The notes under the pieces: generated by a model
Databases searched by the model: none
Seen by the model: the letters and a program-made list of their open reading frames with translations, nothing else
Told to the model about the DNA's origin: nothing
Assembly: GCA_014656175.1 (NCBI GenBank)
Contig: BNBX01000004.1
Coordinates: forward strand, 244,290-308,289
Source of the DNA: Streptomyces werraensis
GTDB taxonomy: Bacteria; Actinomycetota; Actinomycetes; Streptomycetales; Streptomycetaceae
Direction of reading: 5' to 3'
DNA length: 64,000 bases
Program-made: the position numbers and the translations under genes
In this document: positions 40,671-48,622 of the stretch, in pieces
Numbering within the stretch: position 1 is the first letter of the stretch
How the letters are laid out: each line of letters begins with the position of its first letter

Positions 40671-40715
40671 ACGAAGCGGACGGCCGGTCCCGTGAGGGAC
40701 GGCCGCCCGCTTCGT
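40671..40715. terminator. imperfect hairpin between nudC and the mycoredoxin gene
   Basis: ACGAAGCGG pairs with CCGCTTCGT and an inner CGGCCG/TCCC-GGGA arm extends the stem with small mismatches. It lies between convergent genes and may terminate both. Confidence 0.6.
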
Positions 40716-40730
40716 GCGTCCGCGGGACGC

Positions 40731-40973
40731 TCAGACGCCGATCTTCTGCTTGACCTGCGCGAGCGAGGGGTTGGTGAGCGTCGAACCGTCGGGGAACAGC
40801 ACGGTGGGCACCGTCTGGTTGCCGCCGTTCGCCTTCTCCACGAAGGCCGCCGACTCGGGGTCCTGCTCGATGTTGATCTCGGTGTACGCGATGCCCTCAC
40901 GGTCCATCTGGCTCTTCAGCCGACGGCAGTAGCCGCACCACGTGGTGCTGTACATCGTCACAGTGCCCTGCAT
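40731..40973 (-). CDS. mrx1: mycoredoxin (glutaredoxin-like)
   Basis: The 80-residue protein has a thioredoxin fold with the active site WCGYCRRLK at about residues 12-20, the cis-proline segment NQTVPTVLF near 53 and a GSTLTNPS end. CxYC with these features is mycoredoxin, which reduces mixed disulfides using mycothiol in actinobacteria. AAGGAG and GAGAGG precede the ATG. It diverges from uvrD2 and converges on nudC, exactly as Rv3198A is placed in M. tuberculosis. Confidence 0.92.
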   Translation of the reverse strand: MQGTVTMYSTTWCGYCRRLKSQMDREGIAYTEINIEQDPESAAFVEKANGGNQTVPTVLFPDGSTLTNPSLAQVKQKIGV

Positions 40974-41153
40974 GCCTCTCGCTCTCCTTCGGCGGCTCGG
41001 GAAACTCCTCGGTCTTCCGGGGAACGTACTTGAAAGCGAAGGCATTCCCGCCGTCCCTCCGGCCCCGGCAGCCGGGGCGTGACGCTTGTCGCATTCGTAC
41101 GACCGTGAGCCCTTCCCTGTGGACAACCGGCTCACCCGCCACGGGCGACCTGG

Positions 41154-41159
41154 CAGCAT
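41154..41159 (+). promoter_or_regulatory. possible -10 box of a leaderless uvrD2 transcript
   Basis: CAGCAT ends 6 bp before the GTG at 41166. It deviates from TANNNT at position one but has the same spacing as the other leaderless-type boxes in this window. No ribosome site is evident. Confidence 0.3.
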
Positions 41160-41165
41160 GGCGGT

Positions 41166-43376
41166 GTGACAGCAGCAACGCACTCCACCCTCTTCCCGCG
41201 GGTACCGGACTCGGCCGACGCGGTGCTCGAAGGTCTCGACCCCGAGCAGCGCGCCGTCGCCACCGCGCTGCACGGGCCGGTGTGCGTGCTGGCGGGCGCC
41301 GGCACCGGCAAGACCAGGGCGATCACCCACCGCATCGCCTACGGGGTGCGCGCCGGGATCCTCCAGCCGTCCAGCGTCCTCGCCGTCACGTTCACCAACC
41401 GCGCGGCGGGGGAGATGCGCGGCCGGCTGCGCCAGCTCGGAGCGGTGGGAGTCCAGGCGCGGACGTTCCACTCCGCGGCCCTGCGTCAGCTCCAGTACTT
41501 CTGGCCCAAGGCGGTCGGCGGACCCCTGCCCCGGCTCGTCGACCGCAAGATCCAGCTGGTCGCCGACGCGGCCGCCGCCTGCCGGATCCGCCTGGACCGG
41601 GGCGAGCTGCGGGACGTCACCGCCGAGATCGAGTGGTCCAAGGTCACCCAGACCGTCCCCGCCGACTACACGGCCGCGACCGCCAAGGCAGGCCGGGAGA
41701 CGCCCCGCGACCCCGCCGAGATCGCCCAGCTCTACGCCGCCTACGAGGACCTCAAGCGCGAGCGCTCCGTCATCGACTTCGAGGACGTCCTGCTGCTCAC
41801 CGTCGCCGTCCTCCAGGACCGGCACGACATCGCCGAGCAGGTGAGGGCGCAGTACCAGCACTTCGTCGTCGACGAGTACCAGGACGTCAGCCCCCTCCAG
41901 CAGCGCCTGCTGGAGCTGTGGCTCGGCGACCGGGAGAACCTGTGCGTGGTCGGCGACGCCAGCCAGACCATCTACTCCTTCACCGGCGCGACCCCGGACC
42001 ATCTGCTCGACTTCCGCGTCCGCCACCCGGGCGCCACCGTGGTCAAGCTCGTCCGCGACTACCGCTCGACGCCCCAGGTGGTCCGCCTGGCCAACGGCCT
42101 GCTCGCCCAGGCGAAGGGCCGCGCCGCCGACCACCGGCTCGAGCTGGTCTCCCAGCGCCCCGCGGGACCCGAGCCGGTCTTCACCGAGTACACCGACGAG
42201 CCCGCCGAGGCCGAGGGCGCCGCCCGCCGCATCCGCGAGCTGATCGGCTCGGGCGTCCCGGCGAGCGAGATCGCCGTCCTCTTCCGCACCAACTCCCAGT
42301 CCGAGACCTACGAGCAGGCACTCGCCGACGCCGGCGTGCCCTACCAGCTCCGCGGGGCCGAGCGGTTCTTCGACCGTCCCGAGGTGCGCAACGCCATCAC
42401 CGCCCTGCGCGCCGCGGCCCGCTTCGGCGGCAACGACGCGCTCCTCGACGACGCCCCCGACCTGCCCTCCCAGGTGCGGGCCGTGCTCTCCGGCAAGGGC
42501 TGGACGCCCCAGCCGCCGGCCGGGTCGGGCGCGGTCCGGGAGAGCTGGGAGTCCCTCGCCGCACTGGCGCACCTCGCCCAGGACTTCGCCGCCGCCAACG
42601 CCGGCGCCACGCTCGCCGACCTCGTCGTCGAACTGGACGAGCGGGCCGGCGCCCAGCACGCCCCCACGGTCCAGGGCGTCACGCTCGCCTCGCTGCACGC
42701 GGCCAAGGGCCTGGAGTGGGACGTCGTCTTCCTGGTCGGCGTCGCCGAAGGGATGATGCCGATCACCTACGCCAAGACGGACGAGCAGATCGAGGAGGAG
42801 CGCCGTCTCCTCTATGTCGGCGTCACCCGCGCCCGCGAGCACCTCCACCTCTCCTGGGCGCTCGCCCGCTCCCCGGGCGGCCGTGCGAACCGGCGCCCGA
42901 GCCGCTTCCTCACCGGACTGCGCCCCGGCTCACAGGCCGTCGCCGGCCGCGCGGGCGCGGCAGGAGCGGGCGCGGTGGAGCGCGGCTCCTGGACGGCGGC
43001 GGCCACCGCGGTCCCCGAGCAGGCGCCGCGCCGCAGGCAGCGCACCCCCGCCCGCTGCCGCGTCTGCGGCCGCACGCTGACCGACGGCGGCGAGATGAAG
43101 CTGATGCGCTGCGAGGACTGCCCCTCCGACATGGACGAGGGCCTGTACGAGCGGCTGCGCGAGTGGCGCGGTGAGCAGGCGCGGCGCAGCGGCCAGCCGG
43201 CCTTCTGCGTCTTCACCGACAAGACGCTGATCGCCATCGCCGAGGCGGTCCCCGACGACGAGCACGAACTGGCCCGCATTCCCGGGGTGGGCATGCGCAA
43301 GCTGCGCCGTTACGGCGCCGACGTACTGGCCCTCTGCGCGGGCCGCGACCCCGCCGAGGGACAAGATCAGGACTGA
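41166..43376 (+). CDS. uvrD2: UvrD2-type SF1 DNA helicase with tetracysteine and HRDC domains
   Basis: The 736-residue protein carries a full UvrD motor: LAGAGTGKTRAITHRI, TFTNRAAGEMRGRL, TFHSAALRQLQYF, DEYQDVSPLQ, GDASQTIYSFTGA, SLHAAKGLEWDVVFLVG and LLYVGVTRAREHL. After a linker come CRVCG and CEDCP (tetracysteine, residues about 635-660) and an HRDC domain (residues about 660-725, ARIPGVGMRKLRRYGADVL). This is the layout of mycobacterial UvrD2, which there is essential. The gene sits directly upstream of the wblC locus, in the mycobacterial order, and probably ends in its own transcript before the wblC promoter. Confidence 0.93.
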   Translation: MTAATHSTLFPRVPDSADAVLEGLDPEQRAVATALHGPVCVLAGAGTGKTRAITHRIAYGVRAGILQPSSVLAVTFTNRAAGEMRGRLRQLGAVGVQARTFHSAALRQLQYFWPKAVGGPLPRLVDRKIQLVADAAAACRIRLDRGELRDVTAEIEWSKVTQTVPADYTAATAKAGRETPRDPAEIAQLYAAYEDLKRERSVIDFEDVLLLTVAVLQDRHDIAEQVRAQYQHFVVDEYQDVSPLQQRLLELWLGDRENLCVVGDASQTIYSFTGATPDHLLDFRVRHPGATVVKLVRDYRSTPQVVRLANGLLAQAKGRAADHRLELVSQRPAGPEPVFTEYTDEPAEAEGAARRIRELIGSGVPASEIAVLFRTNSQSETYEQALADAGVPYQLRGAERFFDRPEVRNAITALRAAARFGGNDALLDDAPDLPSQVRAVLSGKGWTPQPPAGSGAVRESWESLAALAHLAQDFAAANAGATLADLVVELDERAGAQHAPTVQGVTLASLHAAKGLEWDVVFLVGVAEGMMPITYAKTDEQIEEERRLLYVGVTRAREHLHLSWALARSPGGRANRRPSRFLTGLRPGSQAVAGRAGAAGAGAVERGSWTAAATAVPEQAPRRRQRTPARCRVCGRTLTDGGEMKLMRCEDCPSDMDEGLYERLREWRGEQARRSGQPAFCVFTDKTLIAIAEAVPDDEHELARIPGVGMRKLRRYGADVLALCAGRDPAEGQDQD

Positions 43377-43390
43377 CGCGAACTCGTCGG

Positions 43391-43429
43391 AAAAATAGTT
43401 TGCGCATGCCCCGGGAATCCCCATAGGTT
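43391..43429 (+). promoter_or_regulatory. WhiB7-type promoter of the wblC leader
   Basis: TTGCGC (43400-43405), an 18-bp spacer and TAGGTT (43424-43429) form a good promoter, and an A/T tract (AAAAATAGT, 43391-43399) lies directly before the -35 box. WhiB7-dependent promoters have such an A/T stretch just upstream of -35 because the AT-hook of WhiB7 contacts it. This therefore looks like an autoregulated wblC promoter, with transcription starting near 43436. Confidence 0.75.
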
Positions 43430-43540
43430 CTTAGCCACGGGGACAGCGGCCTTCTCGGAGGCCCTGATTCCGTGTTGTACTTGCATATCCGCGGACCGGT
43501 TCGCCCGGTCCCCCTGAGACGCCGAGAGGAGGCGAGTCCA

Positions 43541-43852
43541 GTGATCAGCATCAACACCAGCGTCAAACTGACCGATCGCTCGGCCGTCTCCCTGTGCATG
43601 CTCGGCGCCTCGAACCAGGGCACCGGTCTGTCCGGCATTCGTGCCGTCCGTCCGGCGTCCTCCCTCGCTCCCGCGGGCCTTGTCGTCCGTGAGCGCGATG
43701 AGCGACCGACCAAGGCACTGGAAGCAGCAGTAGTGGCACAGGCGCAGGCCTATGCCTTTGCGGCGGCCGGTGCCGGATTCCGGAAGCAGACGACGCAGCA
43801 CCACCTGATGTGGGCCTTCCGTGGGCCAGAACCCTGGAGTGATCCAGCCTGA
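43541..43852 (+). CDS. 103-codon ORF in the wblC leader (candidate sensing uORF)
   Basis: The GTG at 43541 has GGAGG 8 nt upstream. The product begins MISINTSVKLTDRSAVSLCM, has a central basic/acidic stretch (LVVRERDERPTKALEAAV), an Ala-rich helix (AQAQAYAFAAAGAG) and ends HHLMWAFRGPEPWSDPA. Its TGA lies inside a small hairpin 22 bp before a strong intrinsic terminator, and wblC follows. Leader ORFs whose translation controls read-through into whiB7-family genes are known in actinobacteria, so this frame may act mainly in cis. It may also encode a stable protein; codon use is ordinary. I do not recognise a protein family. Confidence 0.7.
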   Translation: MISINTSVKLTDRSAVSLCMLGASNQGTGLSGIRAVRPASSLAPAGLVVRERDERPTKALEAAVVAQAQAYAFAAAGAGFRKQTTQHHLMWAFRGPEPWSDPA

Positions 43853-43863
43853 TTCGATCAGGC
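43847..43863 (+). promoter_or_regulatory. hairpin spanning the uORF stop codon
   Basis: GCCTGAT-TCG-ATCAGGC forms a 7-bp stem with a 3-nt loop, and the uORF stop TGA (43850-43852) is in its left arm. A terminating or stalled ribosome would melt it and could change folding of the terminator just downstream. Confidence 0.6.
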
Positions 43864-43874
43864 CGGCGCCTTCA

Positions 43875-43915
43875 GGGCCGCGGAACCCCATCCGGGATCC
43901 GCGGCCCTTCTGTTT
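43875..43915 (+). terminator. intrinsic terminator / attenuator in the wblC leader
   Basis: GGGCCGCGGA (43875-43884) and TCCGCGGCCC (43898-43907) form a perfect 10-bp stem around a 13-nt loop, followed by TTCTGTTT. It lies 107 bp before the wblC GTG and after the leader ORF, the arrangement expected for transcription attenuation. This is one of the few hairpins here with a clear T tract. Confidence 0.8.
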
Positions 43916-44022
43916 GCCCGAACGGGGAGACAGGACAAGGCGCCTCGGGACAAGAAAAGAACCCGGTACCAGCCGCACACCCGGCCGACCGGCCGGAAAC
44001 GACCAGACGAGGAAGACCAGCC

Positions 44023-44391
44023 GTGCAACTCGAAGCGCACGCCCCGTCCGTACCGCCTTCCGACACGATCCCCAAGCCCGGCTCCACGGAGGACCCGACC
44101 TTGACTCCGCTCACCGCGCTCACCGCGCTCGACGACGCCATCGAGAACCTCGGCGTACCCGTCCCGTGCCGCTCCTACGACCCGGAGGTCTTCTTCGCCG
44201 AGTCGCCCGCGGACGTCGAGTACGCCAAGTCCCTCTGCCGTACCTGCCCGCTGGTCGAGGCCTGCCTCGCCGGCGCCAAGGAGCGGCGTGAGCCTTGGGG
44301 CGTCTGGGGTGGCGAGCTGTTCGTCCAGGGTGTTGTCGTCGCCCGGAAGCGGCCGCGTGGCCGCCCGCGCAAGAACCCGGTCTCGGCATGA
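44023..44391 (+). CDS. wblC: WhiB7-type regulator WblC
   Basis: The 122-residue protein has the WhiB iron-sulfur fold: VPCRSYD (first Cys, about residue 49), CRTCP (C-x2-C, about 72-75), ACLAG (fourth Cys), then the GVWGGE turn and an AT-hook, RGRPRKN, near the end. The AT-hook identifies the WblC/WhiB7 subclass, which binds the housekeeping sigma factor and activates resistance to ribosome-targeting antibiotics. GAGGAAG lies about 8 nt before the GTG. Expression is probably controlled by autoactivation at the A/T-tract promoter and by the leader terminator. Its stop overlaps the next gene's ATG (ATGA). Confidence 0.95.
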   Translation: MQLEAHAPSVPPSDTIPKPGSTEDPTLTPLTALTALDDAIENLGVPVPCRSYDPEVFFAESPADVEYAKSLCRTCPLVEACLAGAKERREPWGVWGGELFVQGVVVARKRPRGRPRKNPVSA

Positions 44392-44711
44392 ACACCCCCG
44401 GAACGATCGACCGCCCCCTCACGCACGACCCCCAGAAGCAGGCCCCGATGACGCCGTCCACCCACGAGCCCGCAGGCTCCGCGACCGAAGACTTCACCAC
44501 CAGCGGTGCGAACGACTCGCGCCAGAACAGGACCCGAGAGATGCAACTCATCCCAGAAGCCCTGGCTCGTGCGCATATGCACGACCGACTGCAGGAGGCG
44601 CAACGGGAGAGGCAGGCCAGCAGCCTGCTGACCGCGCGCCGGATGCAGCGCCGGGCCGAGCGCGCCTCGCGGCGTGCCCGCCGGGCGCTCGCCATGGCGG
44701 TCATGCAGTAG
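44388..44711 (+). CDS. small basic protein translationally coupled to wblC
   Basis: The 107-residue protein begins with a disordered Thr/Pro/Ser-rich half (MNTPGTIDRPLTHDPQKQ) and ends with a strongly basic helix: ALARAHMHDRLQEAQRERQA then RRMQRRAERASRRARRALAM. The ATG overlaps the wblC stop, so both come from one mRNA. The basic helix could bind nucleic acid or ribosomes, but this is guesswork from charge. I do not recognise the family. A strong 18-bp hairpin follows the gene. Confidence 0.75.
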   Translation: MNTPGTIDRPLTHDPQKQAPMTPSTHEPAGSATEDFTTSGANDSRQNRTREMQLIPEALARAHMHDRLQEAQRERQASSLLTARRMQRRAERASRRARRALAMAVMQ

Positions 44712-44759
44712 GCCACGCCGCCTGAAGCGACGGCCTCCGAGCCGGAGGCCCCGATCTTC

Positions 44760-44799
44760 CCGCGGGGGCCGGTCCGTGTGAACGGACCGGCCCCCGCGG
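44760..44799 (+). terminator. terminator of the wblC operon
   Basis: Arms at 44760-44777 and 44782-44799 (CCGCGGGGGCCGGTCCGT and complement) give a perfect 18-bp stem with loop GTGA, 48 bp after the operon's last stop. Confidence 0.88.
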
Positions 44800-44832
44800 T
44801 GCGTTGAGGAAGCGGAGTGCTCGGCACGGGGT

Positions 44833-44838
44833 TATCGT
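44833..44838 (+). promoter_or_regulatory. -10 box of a likely leaderless transcript (zinc-ribbon gene)
   Basis: TATCGT ends 6 bp before the GTG at 44845, without a ribosome site. Confidence 0.5.
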
Positions 44839-44844
44839 CGCCGC

Positions 44845-45051
44845 GTGACCAGTCCTCACGAAGGCGACGACGTGGGCTCCGCCGCGGAGCCCGAGCCGCT
44901 TGCCTGCGCCCGCTGCGGTGTCCTCGCCGAGGGGACGCCGCCGACCTGGACCCTCTCCGTGGAGAACGGCGTCCGTCTGCACTGCTGCGAGCGCTGCTCC
45001 CGGGAGAACCTGCGCGCGATCGAGGGGCGCCTCGACTCGCGGTGGTGGTGA
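44845..45051 (+). CDS. small zinc-ribbon-like protein
   Basis: The 68-residue protein has an acidic start, a CARCG knuckle at about residues 21-25 and a CCERCS knuckle at about 47-52, spaced to bind one zinc. The segment between, TWTLSVENGVRLHC, is beta-like. It ends in a short basic helix, RENLRAIEGRLDSRWW. Such ribbons occur in many small actinobacterial proteins that bind RNA, DNA or protein partners; none can be named here. It is convergent with the ABC1 kinase gene across 46 bp. Confidence 0.75.
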   Translation: MTSPHEGDDVGSAAEPEPLACARCGVLAEGTPPTWTLSVENGVRLHCCERCSRENLRAIEGRLDSRWW

Positions 45052-45097
45052 ACGCCCCGGCCCGGCCGGGACCCCGGCACGCCCGGCCCGGGTACGG

Positions 45098-46465
45098 TCA
45101 GGCCTGCGCCGCTTCCTCCTCCTCGCCCGGCTCCCCGGGGACGAACTCCGGCAGCCAGTCCTCCAGTTCGTCCCGCAGCCGCACCGTCGCCCCGAGCTGG
45201 CACAGCACACCGATGGTGCTCAGCGTGACCCGGTGGATCAGCAGATAGGCCGGCGGCAGATTGAGCTGCTTGGCCAACTGGTAGGCGGGGGACCGGACGT
45301 CCGCTATCCGGGCCGCCTGACCGCGCATCCAGCCACGGGTGAACGTGAACGCCTCGACCCGGGCCGGCTCGATGATCGGCAGCAGGTAGTCGAGGACCGC
45401 GTCGGGGTCCAGCTCGACGGACTCCTTGACGAAGCCCTCGGCGCAGAGCATCTCGTAGACGGCCTCCGCCTCGCCGTCCAGTGTCATCCGCAGCGCCTCG
45501 CCGATGGGGGCGGGCAGCCCGCCCGGCAGCCGGTCGACCGTGCCGAAGTCCAGGACGCCCAGGCGCCAGTCGTCCTCGCCGCCGGGACCTCCGGGCAGCA
45601 GACGGAAGTTGCCCGGGTGCGGGTCGGCGTGCAGCAGACCCGTGCGGGCGGGCCCGGAGAACAGGAAACGAGCCAGCAGCTGCCCGGCCCGGTCGCGCTG
45701 CTCCTCGGTGCCGTCCGCGATGACCTCCGACAGAGGGGTGCCGTCGAGCCACTCGGTGACCAGCACCTGGTCGCACTGGTGCACCACGTCCGGCACGACC
45801 ACGTCCGGGTCGCCGGCGAACTCCTCCGCGTGCGCCCGCTGCGCCTGCGCCTCCAGGCCGTAGTCCAGTTCCTCGGAGACCCGGTCCCTCAGCTCCGTGA
45901 TGAGCGGCTTGACGTCCATGCCGGGGACCAGCGGTCCCAGCAGCCGTGCGAAACGGCTCAGCTGGTTGAGATCGGAGAGCAGGGCCTCACCGGCGCCCGG
46001 GTACTGCACCTTGACCGCGACCTCACGGCCGTCGTGCCACACCGCCCGGTGCACCTGACCGATGGAGGCCGCCGCGGCCGGTTTGTCGTCGAAGGTCAGG
46101 AACAGTTCCTGCCAGTCCTCGCCCAGCCGCTCCGCCAGCACCCCGTGCACCGTGCGGGTCGGCATGGGCGGGGCGGCCTCCTGAAGCTTGGTCAGGGCGG
46201 CGCGGTAGGGCCCCGCGACCTCCTCGGGCAGCGCCGACTCGAACACCGACAAGGCCTGGCCGAACTTCATGGCGCCGCCCTTGAGCTCGCCCAGCACCTT
46301 GAACAGCTGGTCGGCGGTGCGCTGCTGGAGCTCCCGGCCGACCAGCTCCGCGGACTCGCCCACGATCCGCTTGCCGAGTCCCCAGGTGGCCCGCCCGGCG
46401 AAGCCGAGCGGGAGCGCGGCCAGCTTGGCGGTGCGGGTGACCGCCTTGCGGGGAAGATCAGACAT
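45098..46465 (-). CDS. ABC1/UbiB family atypical kinase
   Basis: The 455-residue protein has the ABC1 (UbiB/COQ8/AarF) pattern: LKGGAMKFGQALS (the KxGQ motif) near residue 76, AAASIGQVHRAVW near 130 (the Ala-rich nucleotide loop), AVKVQYPG, SEELDYGLEAQAQ, then LLHADPHPGNF and VLDFGTVD near 290-310. The family supports quinone synthesis and membrane lipid homeostasis through ATPase or kinase activity; in actinobacteria the target is unknown. Acidic C-terminus (GEPGEEEEAAQA). Its ATG overlaps the stop of the ThiF-like gene by 8 bp, so the two are co-translated. Rv3197 is the expected ortholog. Confidence 0.9.
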   Translation of the reverse strand: MSDLPRKAVTRTAKLAALPLGFAGRATWGLGKRIVGESAELVGRELQQRTADQLFKVLGELKGGAMKFGQALSVFESALPEEVAGPYRAALTKLQEAAPPMPTRTVHGVLAERLGEDWQELFLTFDDKPAAAASIGQVHRAVWHDGREVAVKVQYPGAGEALLSDLNQLSRFARLLGPLVPGMDVKPLITELRDRVSEELDYGLEAQAQRAHAEEFAGDPDVVVPDVVHQCDQVLVTEWLDGTPLSEVIADGTEEQRDRAGQLLARFLFSGPARTGLLHADPHPGNFRLLPGGPGGEDDWRLGVLDFGTVDRLPGGLPAPIGEALRMTLDGEAEAVYEMLCAEGFVKESVELDPDAVLDYLLPIIEPARVEAFTFTRGWMRGQAARIADVRSPAYQLAKQLNLPPAYLLIHRVTLSTIGVLCQLGATVRLRDELEDWLPEFVPGEPGEEEEAAQA

Positions 46466-47705
46466 GCGCCCTCCAGGTCCCTGCCGGCCGCTCCGCGTCC
46501 GCCTGACGGCGCGACTCCTTCGACGGCCCGTGCCCGGCCATTGTCTCGCGCGACCCCCCGTCGGCGGAGGTGTGTTCTCCCTTACCTTTCTCCGGGCCGC
46601 CGTCACCCTCGTCAGGACCGGTGCCCGCCGCCCCGCACGGGCAGCGGCGGTGCGGCACGACAGGCCGGGGCTGCCAGTGCAGCTGGGGCAGGGACACCTC
46701 CCAGCGGGCGCCCGCGCTGGACGGGACCCGCCCGTCGAGGAAGGCCAGCGCGTGCGCGGCGGCCAGACCGGCGACCGTGGCGGCCAGTGTCAGATCGCAG
46801 GCGCCCACCCTGCGCTGCCGGCCCGAGCGCCACTGGGCCACCAGCCGCGGCCACGCCGGGTCCCGGTCGATCCGCTCCTCCTGGAGACAGCCCGCGCACG
46901 CCGTCTCGCCGGGCAGGACGAGGGGACCGACGACACCGGTGCCCTCCACCACCCCGGTATGGAGATGCGGAGTGCCTGACGCCAGGAGAGGTTCGGCGGA
47001 CACCGGATCCGGAGCGTGCACGGCGACGTCGTCCCGCGGGGCGAGCACGACCAGGGAGTGGCCGGTGACGTCCTCCTCCAGGGCCGAGCGGGCCGTACCG
47101 CGCGGAGGGCGGTCAGGCGCGCACCGGCGTACGAGCCGACGGGCCGCCTCCTCCCTGCGCTCGCCGACCGCCTCGGCCGGCAGCCCGCCCGGCGCCACGT
47201 CCCACGGCTCCACCCGGCCGACGTCCCGCACATCGACCTCCCCGACACCCGCCCCCGACAGCAGCGCCGCCACCGCCGCCCCCACCCGGCCCAGGCCTCT
47301 GACCTGCACCCGCATGCTCCGCCGCGCCGCCAGCACGCGCAGCGGGTCGCCCGGCCCGGCGGTGGTCAGGCCGAGCGAGGCCCAGTCCGGACGGAGCCGG
47401 TCCAACACCTCGGGTCTCCCGCGCAGGGCGTCGGCGGCCGGCCCGCCGCCCCGGGAGTCGTCCATCAGCCCAGCCTGTGACAGCCGCCGCACCAGCCGGT
47501 CGACATGACCGTCGGGCAGCTCCATGCGGCGGCCCTCCTCGCGCAGCAGCTCCAGTCCTCGCGTGCCGTCGAGCAGCTCCAGCAGGCTGCCCGTGGCCGT
47601 GTCCACCGGGCCCAGGGTCAGCGCCTGGGCCGGCGTCATCCCGAACTGCACGGTGTTGCGGTCGCGCCAGCCGCGCCTGAGGGCGGGCTTGAGCATCGGA
47701 TGCAT
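46458..47705 (-). CDS. ThiF/E1-like protein with TOMM-type leader-binding features
   Basis: The 415-residue protein has an N-terminal helical/winged-helix-like region (GMTPAQALTLGPVDTATGSLLELL and LPDGHVDRLVRRLSQAGLMDD) resembling the leader-binding part of cyclodehydratase E1 proteins. A Rossmann-like domain follows: VQVRGLGRVGAAVAALL near residue 145, then VDVRDVGRVEPWDVAPGG in place of the usual DxDxVxxSNLxRQ. Two cysteine pairs (ACAGCLQ and RCPCGAAG) could bind zinc. The ATP-binding consensus is only partly kept, so catalysis is uncertain. It overlaps the ABC1 kinase by 8 bp and corresponds in position to Rv3196. No YcaO gene or precursor peptide is recognisable nearby. Confidence 0.7.
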   Translation of the reverse strand: MHPMLKPALRRGWRDRNTVQFGMTPAQALTLGPVDTATGSLLELLDGTRGLELLREEGRRMELPDGHVDRLVRRLSQAGLMDDSRGGGPAADALRGRPEVLDRLRPDWASLGLTTAGPGDPLRVLAARRSMRVQVRGLGRVGAAVAALLSGAGVGEVDVRDVGRVEPWDVAPGGLPAEAVGERREEAARRLVRRCAPDRPPRGTARSALEEDVTGHSLVVLAPRDDVAVHAPDPVSAEPLLASGTPHLHTGVVEGTGVVGPLVLPGETACAGCLQEERIDRDPAWPRLVAQWRSGRQRRVGACDLTLAATVAGLAAAHALAFLDGRVPSSAGARWEVSLPQLHWQPRPVVPHRRCPCGAAGTGPDEGDGGPEKGKGEHTSADGGSRETMAGHGPSKESRRQADAERPAGTWRAHV

Positions 47706-47947
47706 GACTGACCCCCGTCTGTCCTGATACGCACCTGGTCCACCTCTGCGGCCAGGAGTGACGCCTCTCACAGACCGGCCCGGTTCCGTCGCGGGTCCCG
47801 GGGCCGGCGCTGCCAGCATGCCCGGGTCCGTCACCGGGCCGTCGGGAGTTGTCCACAAGTGCCCGAATTCGTCGTACAAATCCGGCGCTCGGTGACGGGA
47901 TCGTCGGAGAAGCGTCCCGGAGCCGGGACTTCCCCCGGTCCAGCGGG

Positions 47948-47953
47948 TACGGT
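47948..47953 (+). promoter_or_regulatory. -10 box of a likely leaderless transcript (DUF45 gene)
   Basis: TACGGT ends 6 bp before the GTG at 47960, with no ribosome site. This supports the short start over the open frame upstream. Confidence 0.5.
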
Positions 47954-47959
47954 CGGGAC

Positions 47960-48556
47960 GTGCCCGCCGACCCACTGCACCGCGCCGGAACGTCTCAGCG
48001 CAGCGCGAAGAGCCAGCCGACGGACGGCTCACGGGCGAGCGCGATCGAGGTCCGCAGGAGTGCCCGCCGACGCCGGACGGTCTCCGCGTACCGCGAGGGC
48101 GATCGCACCGTCGTGCTCATCCCCGCCCGGATGTCCGAGGCGGAGGAGCAGCGCTGGGTGCGCGTCATGCTCGACAAACTCGCCGCCCAGGAGAGCAGAC
48201 GGACCCTCGGGGACGCCGAGCTGGCCGAGCGCGCGCGGCGCCTGTCCGCGCAGTACTTCGACGGGCGGGCCCGCCCCCGCTCGGTGCGCTGGGTGACCAA
48301 CCAGAACACGCGCTGGGGTTCCTGCACCCCGTCCGACGGGAGCATCCGGCTGTCCCACCGGCTCCAGGGCATGCCGGAGTACGTCGTCGACTACGTGCTC
48401 TGCCATGAGCTGGCGCACCTGCTGGTGCCCGGTCACGGACCCCGGTTCTGGCGGCTCCTCGAGGCGTACCCGCGGACCGAACGGGCCCGCGGCTACCTCG
48501 AGGGCGTGGTCGCGGCCGACCGCCTGCCGCACGTCCCCGGCGTCCGGGACGAGTGA
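47960..48556 (+). CDS. DUF45/YgjP-like M48-type metallopeptidase
   Basis: The 198-residue protein carries the family signature: TRWGSCTPSDGSIRLSHRL near residue 115, then YVLCHELAHLLVPGHGPRFW near 148, where HELAH with the downstream HGPRFW histidine makes a zinc site like that of SprT/YgjP proteins. A basic region (RRSARRRRTVSAYREGDR) precedes the domain. YgjP-type proteins are small cytosolic metalloproteases; substrates are unknown. It diverges from the ThiF-like gene. A leaderless -10 box supports the GTG at 47960. Confidence 0.82.
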   Translation: MPADPLHRAGTSQRSAKSQPTDGSRASAIEVRRSARRRRTVSAYREGDRTVVLIPARMSEAEEQRWVRVMLDKLAAQESRRTLGDAELAERARRLSAQYFDGRARPRSVRWVTNQNTRWGSCTPSDGSIRLSHRLQGMPEYVVDYVLCHELAHLLVPGHGPRFWRLLEAYPRTERARGYLEGVVAADRLPHVPGVRDE

Positions 48557-48622
48557 CACCGCCCGGCGCAGACGTCCCCGGACGCCTCCCGGCGGGAACG
48601 CGGAGCGAGGGCTCCTGCGCGT

